A stretch of 7,237 bases of DNA, from positions 1 to 7,237 of the forward strand of contig MTOL01000139.1 of the NCBI GenBank assembly GCA_002011685.1, given 5' to 3'. Both the position numbers and the translations under genes were made by a program. The notes under the pieces are model-generated. The model saw nothing but the letters and a program-made list of their open reading frames with translations. It ran no database searches and was not told the origin of the DNA. Every line of letters starts with the position of its first letter. Positions within the stretch are counted from its first letter, which is position 1. Shown here in pieces: positions 5,082-7,237 of the stretch. The DNA is from Deferribacteres bacterium JdFR-76 (GTDB lineage: Bacteria > Zhuqueibacterota > JdFR-76).

Positions 5082-6371
5082 ATGATCTACCGTCTTATTA
5101 GCTTCATCGGCATTTTTTTTATCCTCGGACTTGCCTGGTTGATGTCCAACAATAAAAAACGGATCAACTATCGCACTGTACTCTGGGGCATTGTGCTTCA
5201 GCTCATTTTCGCAATTCTAATCCTTAAAACCGGCCCCGGGCAGGCTGTTTTCTTCTTTGCCCGCGCTTTCATCGAAAAACTTCTCAGCTTCACCGATGCC
5301 GGTGCATCTTTCCTTTTCGGCAACATCTATCGTGGCGATCCGGACATCCTGGAACAGATTGGCGGGCCGGGCCCCATGCAGCTCTGGGATGCCGGAGCCC
5401 AGCAATTCGTGAACATCGGAATTATCTTTGCCTTTCACATTCTGCCAACCATCATCTTCTTTGCTTCTCTGATGTCGGTCCTGTATCATCTGGGCGTTAT
5501 GCAGCGGATCGTTGAAGCCATGGCCTGGATCATGAGCCGATTTATGCAAACCAGCGGGGCAGAATCGCTCTCTGCCGCCTCCAACATTTTCGTAGGACAA
5601 ACAGAAGCTCCACTGGTGGTGAAACCGTATGTGGAAAAAATGACCATGTCGGAGCTCATGGCCATTATGACCGGAGGTTTCGCCACGATAGCCGGCGGCG
5701 TAATGGCCGCGTATGTCCGCTTCGGTATTGATGCGGGCCATCTGATGGCGGCCAGTGTAATGTCGGCTCCGGCCGCACTGGTCATCGCCAAAATCATCTA
5801 TCCGGAAACAGAACAGCCCATGACGGCCGGCGGCGTACGCATTAAGGTGGAAAAACAAACGGCCAACATCGTGGACGCGGCCGCCGCTGGAGCCGCCGAC
5901 GGATTGCGCCTTGCCCTGAACGTGGGAGCTATGCTAATGGCCTTCATTTCCTTGATCGCCATGATCAATTACGGACTTCATCTCCTGGGCGGTGTGTTTG
6001 GCTACCCAAACCTCGGCCTGAAAAACATCTTCGGCGTTCTTTTCTACCCACTCTCATTTTTTATGGGTGTGCCCAAACAAGATCTGCTTGAATTTGGCAA
6101 CCTGCTGGGAACCAAAATCTCAATCAATGAAATGGTGGCCTATGTGGAACTGGCCCAGGTGAAAAACGTGATCTCTCCGCGAACCTATACCATTGCCACC
6201 TATGCCCTGTGTGGTTTTGCCAATTTTAGTTCCATTGCGATTCAGATCGGCGGAATCAGCGGCATTGCACCCAGGAGGCGCCAGGACCTGGCCAGGCTGG
6301 GCATTCGCGCCATGTTCGGCGGAGCCCTGGCATCCTGGCTCACCGCTACGATCGCCGGAATGCTCCTTTGA
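5082..6371 (+). CDS. nupC: Concentrative nucleoside transporter (NupC/CNT family)
   Basis: 429 residues, close to the roughly 400-residue bacterial CNT proteins. It is an integral inner-membrane symporter that imports nucleosides with Na+ or H+. The N-terminal span (about 4-21) is followed by many hydrophobic helices. Family blocks include GQTEAPLVVKPY (172-183), whose Gln-Thr-Glu contacts nucleoside in the solved Vibrio CNT. Others are 'MTGGFATIAGGVMAAYV' (196-212), 'MSAPAAL.IAKI.YPE' (227-241), 'AAAAGAADGLRLALNVGAML' (266-285), 'GTKISINEMVAY' (343-354) with the binding Glu350, and 'CGFANFSSIAIQIGGI' (377-392) with Asn381 and Ser384. Lys331 replaces the Trp often found in the 'GVPW' segment. 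AAGGAGG at 5067-5073 lies 8 nt before the ATG. It is flanked by tdk and a purine nucleoside phosphorylase, so imported nucleosides are probably used at once by its neighbours. Whether Na+ or H+ drives it cannot be told from motifs alone. Confidence 0.96.
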   Translation: MIYRLISFIGIFFILGLAWLMSNNKKRINYRTVLWGIVLQLIFAILILKTGPGQAVFFFARAFIEKLLSFTDAGASFLFGNIYRGDPDILEQIGGPGPMQLWDAGAQQFVNIGIIFAFHILPTIIFFASLMSVLYHLGVMQRIVEAMAWIMSRFMQTSGAESLSAASNIFVGQTEAPLVVKPYVEKMTMSELMAIMTGGFATIAGGVMAAYVRFGIDAGHLMAASVMSAPAALVIAKIIYPETEQPMTAGGVRIKVEKQTANIVDAAAAGAADGLRLALNVGAMLMAFISLIAMINYGLHLLGGVFGYPNLGLKNIFGVLFYPLSFFMGVPKQDLLEFGNLLGTKISINEMVAYVELAQVKNVISPRTYTIATYALCGFANFSSIAIQIGGISGIAPRRRQDLARLGIRAMFGGALASWLTATIAGMLL

Positions 6372-6378
6372 GGCAGCC

Positions 6379-7218
6379 ATGAACCCGGAAATTACCCGCA
6401 AACTGGATGAGGCAAGCCGCTTTCTCCGGCAAAAACGCAGCCACTACCCGCCGGTGGCTGTCATCCTAGGTTCAGGCCTGGGTCAATTTGCCAGACTCCT
6501 GAAAGACCCTGTGGTTATTTCCACCAAAGAAATTCCCCACTATCCGCAATCCACCGTTACCGGCCACGCAGGAGAATGGGTGATCGGTCGCATCGGAAAG
6601 AAAGAGCAGATTGTGATTCGCGGGCGGGTCCACTTTTACGAAGGCTACGCCATGGCACAGGTGGTTTTCCCCATCTTGCTCCTCGGAAATCTCGGGGTCA
6701 GATCTCTAATTGTTACCAATGCCGCAGGTAGTTTAAACCCGCAGTTCCGGCCAGGCGACCTAATGCTCATCGATGATCAAATCAATCTTTTCTTCCGCAA
6801 TCCGCTTGCCGAACTTGGGCTGGAGGAGGCAAAGGAACGTTTCGTCGATATGTCTGCTCCCTTCGATCCCGACCTGATGCGCCTGGCAGAACAGGCTGCT
6901 CTGGAAACACAGGTCATGCTGCGGCGTGGCACCCTGATCGGTAGCCCCGGGCCTACCTACGAAACAGCCGCAGAAGTATCCATGATGCGGCGGATGGGAG
7001 GCGATGCTGCCACCATGTCAACCATTCCAGAAGTTATTGCCGCCCGCCATCTCGGCATGCGTGTACTCGGTATTTCCTGCATCACCAATTACGCTACCGG
7101 GCTCTCCCCCAAAAAACTGGACCACAAAGAAGTCACAGAAGTGGCGGCTGCCGTTGCCCATAAATTTCAGAAACTCCTGCGGGCTATTTTGCTGAAGCTT
7201 CCAGAAAACGGGACCTGA
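6379..7218 (+). CDS. punA: Purine nucleoside phosphorylase, trimeric (inosine/guanosine) type
   Basis: 279 residues, the usual length of trimeric purine nucleoside phosphorylase. It cleaves inosine, guanosine and the deoxy forms with phosphate to free base and (deoxy)ribose-1-phosphate. GSGLG (31-35) and 'TGHAGEW' (61-67) build the phosphate site with 'RGRVHFYEGY' (81-90). 'VTNAAGSLNP' (112-121), 'GPTYETAAEV' (191-200, with the base-binding Glu195), 'ATMSTIPE' (211-218, with Met213) and 'CITNYATGLS' (234-243) form the nucleoside site. Asn237 is at the position that favours 6-oxopurines over adenosine; MTA phosphorylases have Asp there. The ATG lies 7 bp after nupC, with GAGG at 6370-6373, so it is co-transcribed and perhaps coupled. 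The frame extends upstream inside nupC but without a supported start. The 19 bases after the stop hold only a weak 4-bp GACC/GGTC repeat, so the operon may continue beyond the window. Confidence 0.96.
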   Translation: MNPEITRKLDEASRFLRQKRSHYPPVAVILGSGLGQFARLLKDPVVISTKEIPHYPQSTVTGHAGEWVIGRIGKKEQIVIRGRVHFYEGYAMAQVVFPILLLGNLGVRSLIVTNAAGSLNPQFRPGDLMLIDDQINLFFRNPLAELGLEEAKERFVDMSAPFDPDLMRLAEQAALETQVMLRRGTLIGSPGPTYETAAEVSMMRRMGGDAATMSTIPEVIAARHLGMRVLGISCITNYATGLSPKKLDHKEVTEVAAAVAHKFQKLLRAILLKLPENGT

Positions 7219-7237
7219 CCTGGTAGGGTCAAGACTC

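Larger units (their letters stand above)
1188..7218 (+). other. Six-gene operon with leader (baeRF, galT-like, pflX-type, tdk, nupC, punA)
   Basis: All six genes lie on the plus strand with gaps of 12, 12, 17, 18 and 7 bp. There is no promoter-like or terminator-like sequence between them, so one transcript from the promoter at 1153-1181 is the simplest reading. The last three genes make a coherent nucleoside import and salvage set. The first three (translation-factor-like, nucleotidyltransferase-like, radical SAM) are not obviously part of it. Their tight spacing suggests shared regulation, possibly through the leader terminator at 1251-1295. A functional link is inference. Confidence 0.75.

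Noticed and set aside
5217..5858. A 213-codon open frame on the minus strand inside nupC
   Set aside because: It lies fully within the transporter gene. Its translation is His/Gly-rich with no family pattern, typical of antisense to membrane-protein codons.
7214..7237. A small GACC/GGTC inverted repeat after the punA stop as a terminator
   Set aside because: The stem is only 4 bp, and no T-run is visible before the window ends.

Overview
This is a 7.2 kb piece of a bacterial chromosome of moderate GC content. It is densely coding, with no sign of phage, insertion sequence, CRISPR, tRNA or rRNA. Strong Shine-Dalgarno sequences (AAGGAGG before two genes) and a near-consensus sigma-70 type promoter argue for a bacterium with conventional expression signals. 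The two radical-SAM/anaerobe-associated hints (a PflX-type protein and a DUF1893 protein) suggest an anaerobic or facultative lineage. I cannot fix the phylum from this window. An FCB-type or other deep-branching lineage is possible but is only a guess.

Left part (1-1034): the 3' end of an unrecognised gene with an acidic tail overlaps by 4 bp (ATGA) a DUF1893-family gene (210-692). Facing them on the minus strand is a small four-helix membrane protein (633-1034), whose 3' end overlaps the DUF1893 gene by 60 bp.

Control region (1035-1320): this is a divergent intergenic region. It holds a perfect 6+6 bp inverted repeat (1123-1138), a TTGACA-17 bp-TATATT promoter (1153-1181), and a leader of about 65 nt. 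The leader ends in a very strong intrinsic terminator (16 pairs with one bulge, then seven T, 1251-1295) just before the ribosome binding site of the next gene. Transcription of the operon therefore seems to have to pass a terminator, which makes conditional termination (attenuation or riboswitch-like control) or a separate small RNA the most interesting non-coding signal here.

Operon (1321-7218): six plus-strand genes with gaps of only 7-18 bp. In order they are a bacterial eRF1-like (baeRF-type) protein with an inserted zinc ribbon, a GalT-family nucleotidyltransferase-like protein whose HPHxQ active-site motif reads HAYSH, a PflX-type radical SAM protein, thymidine kinase (tdk), a concentrative nucleoside transporter (NupC/CNT), and a trimeric-type purine nucleoside phosphorylase. 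The last three form a clear nucleoside uptake and salvage module: import, phosphorylation of thymidine, and phosphorolysis of purine nucleosides to base plus (deoxy)ribose-1-phosphate. The roles of the first three in that module are not known. A sugar-1-phosphate link through the GalT-like protein is a speculation worth testing.
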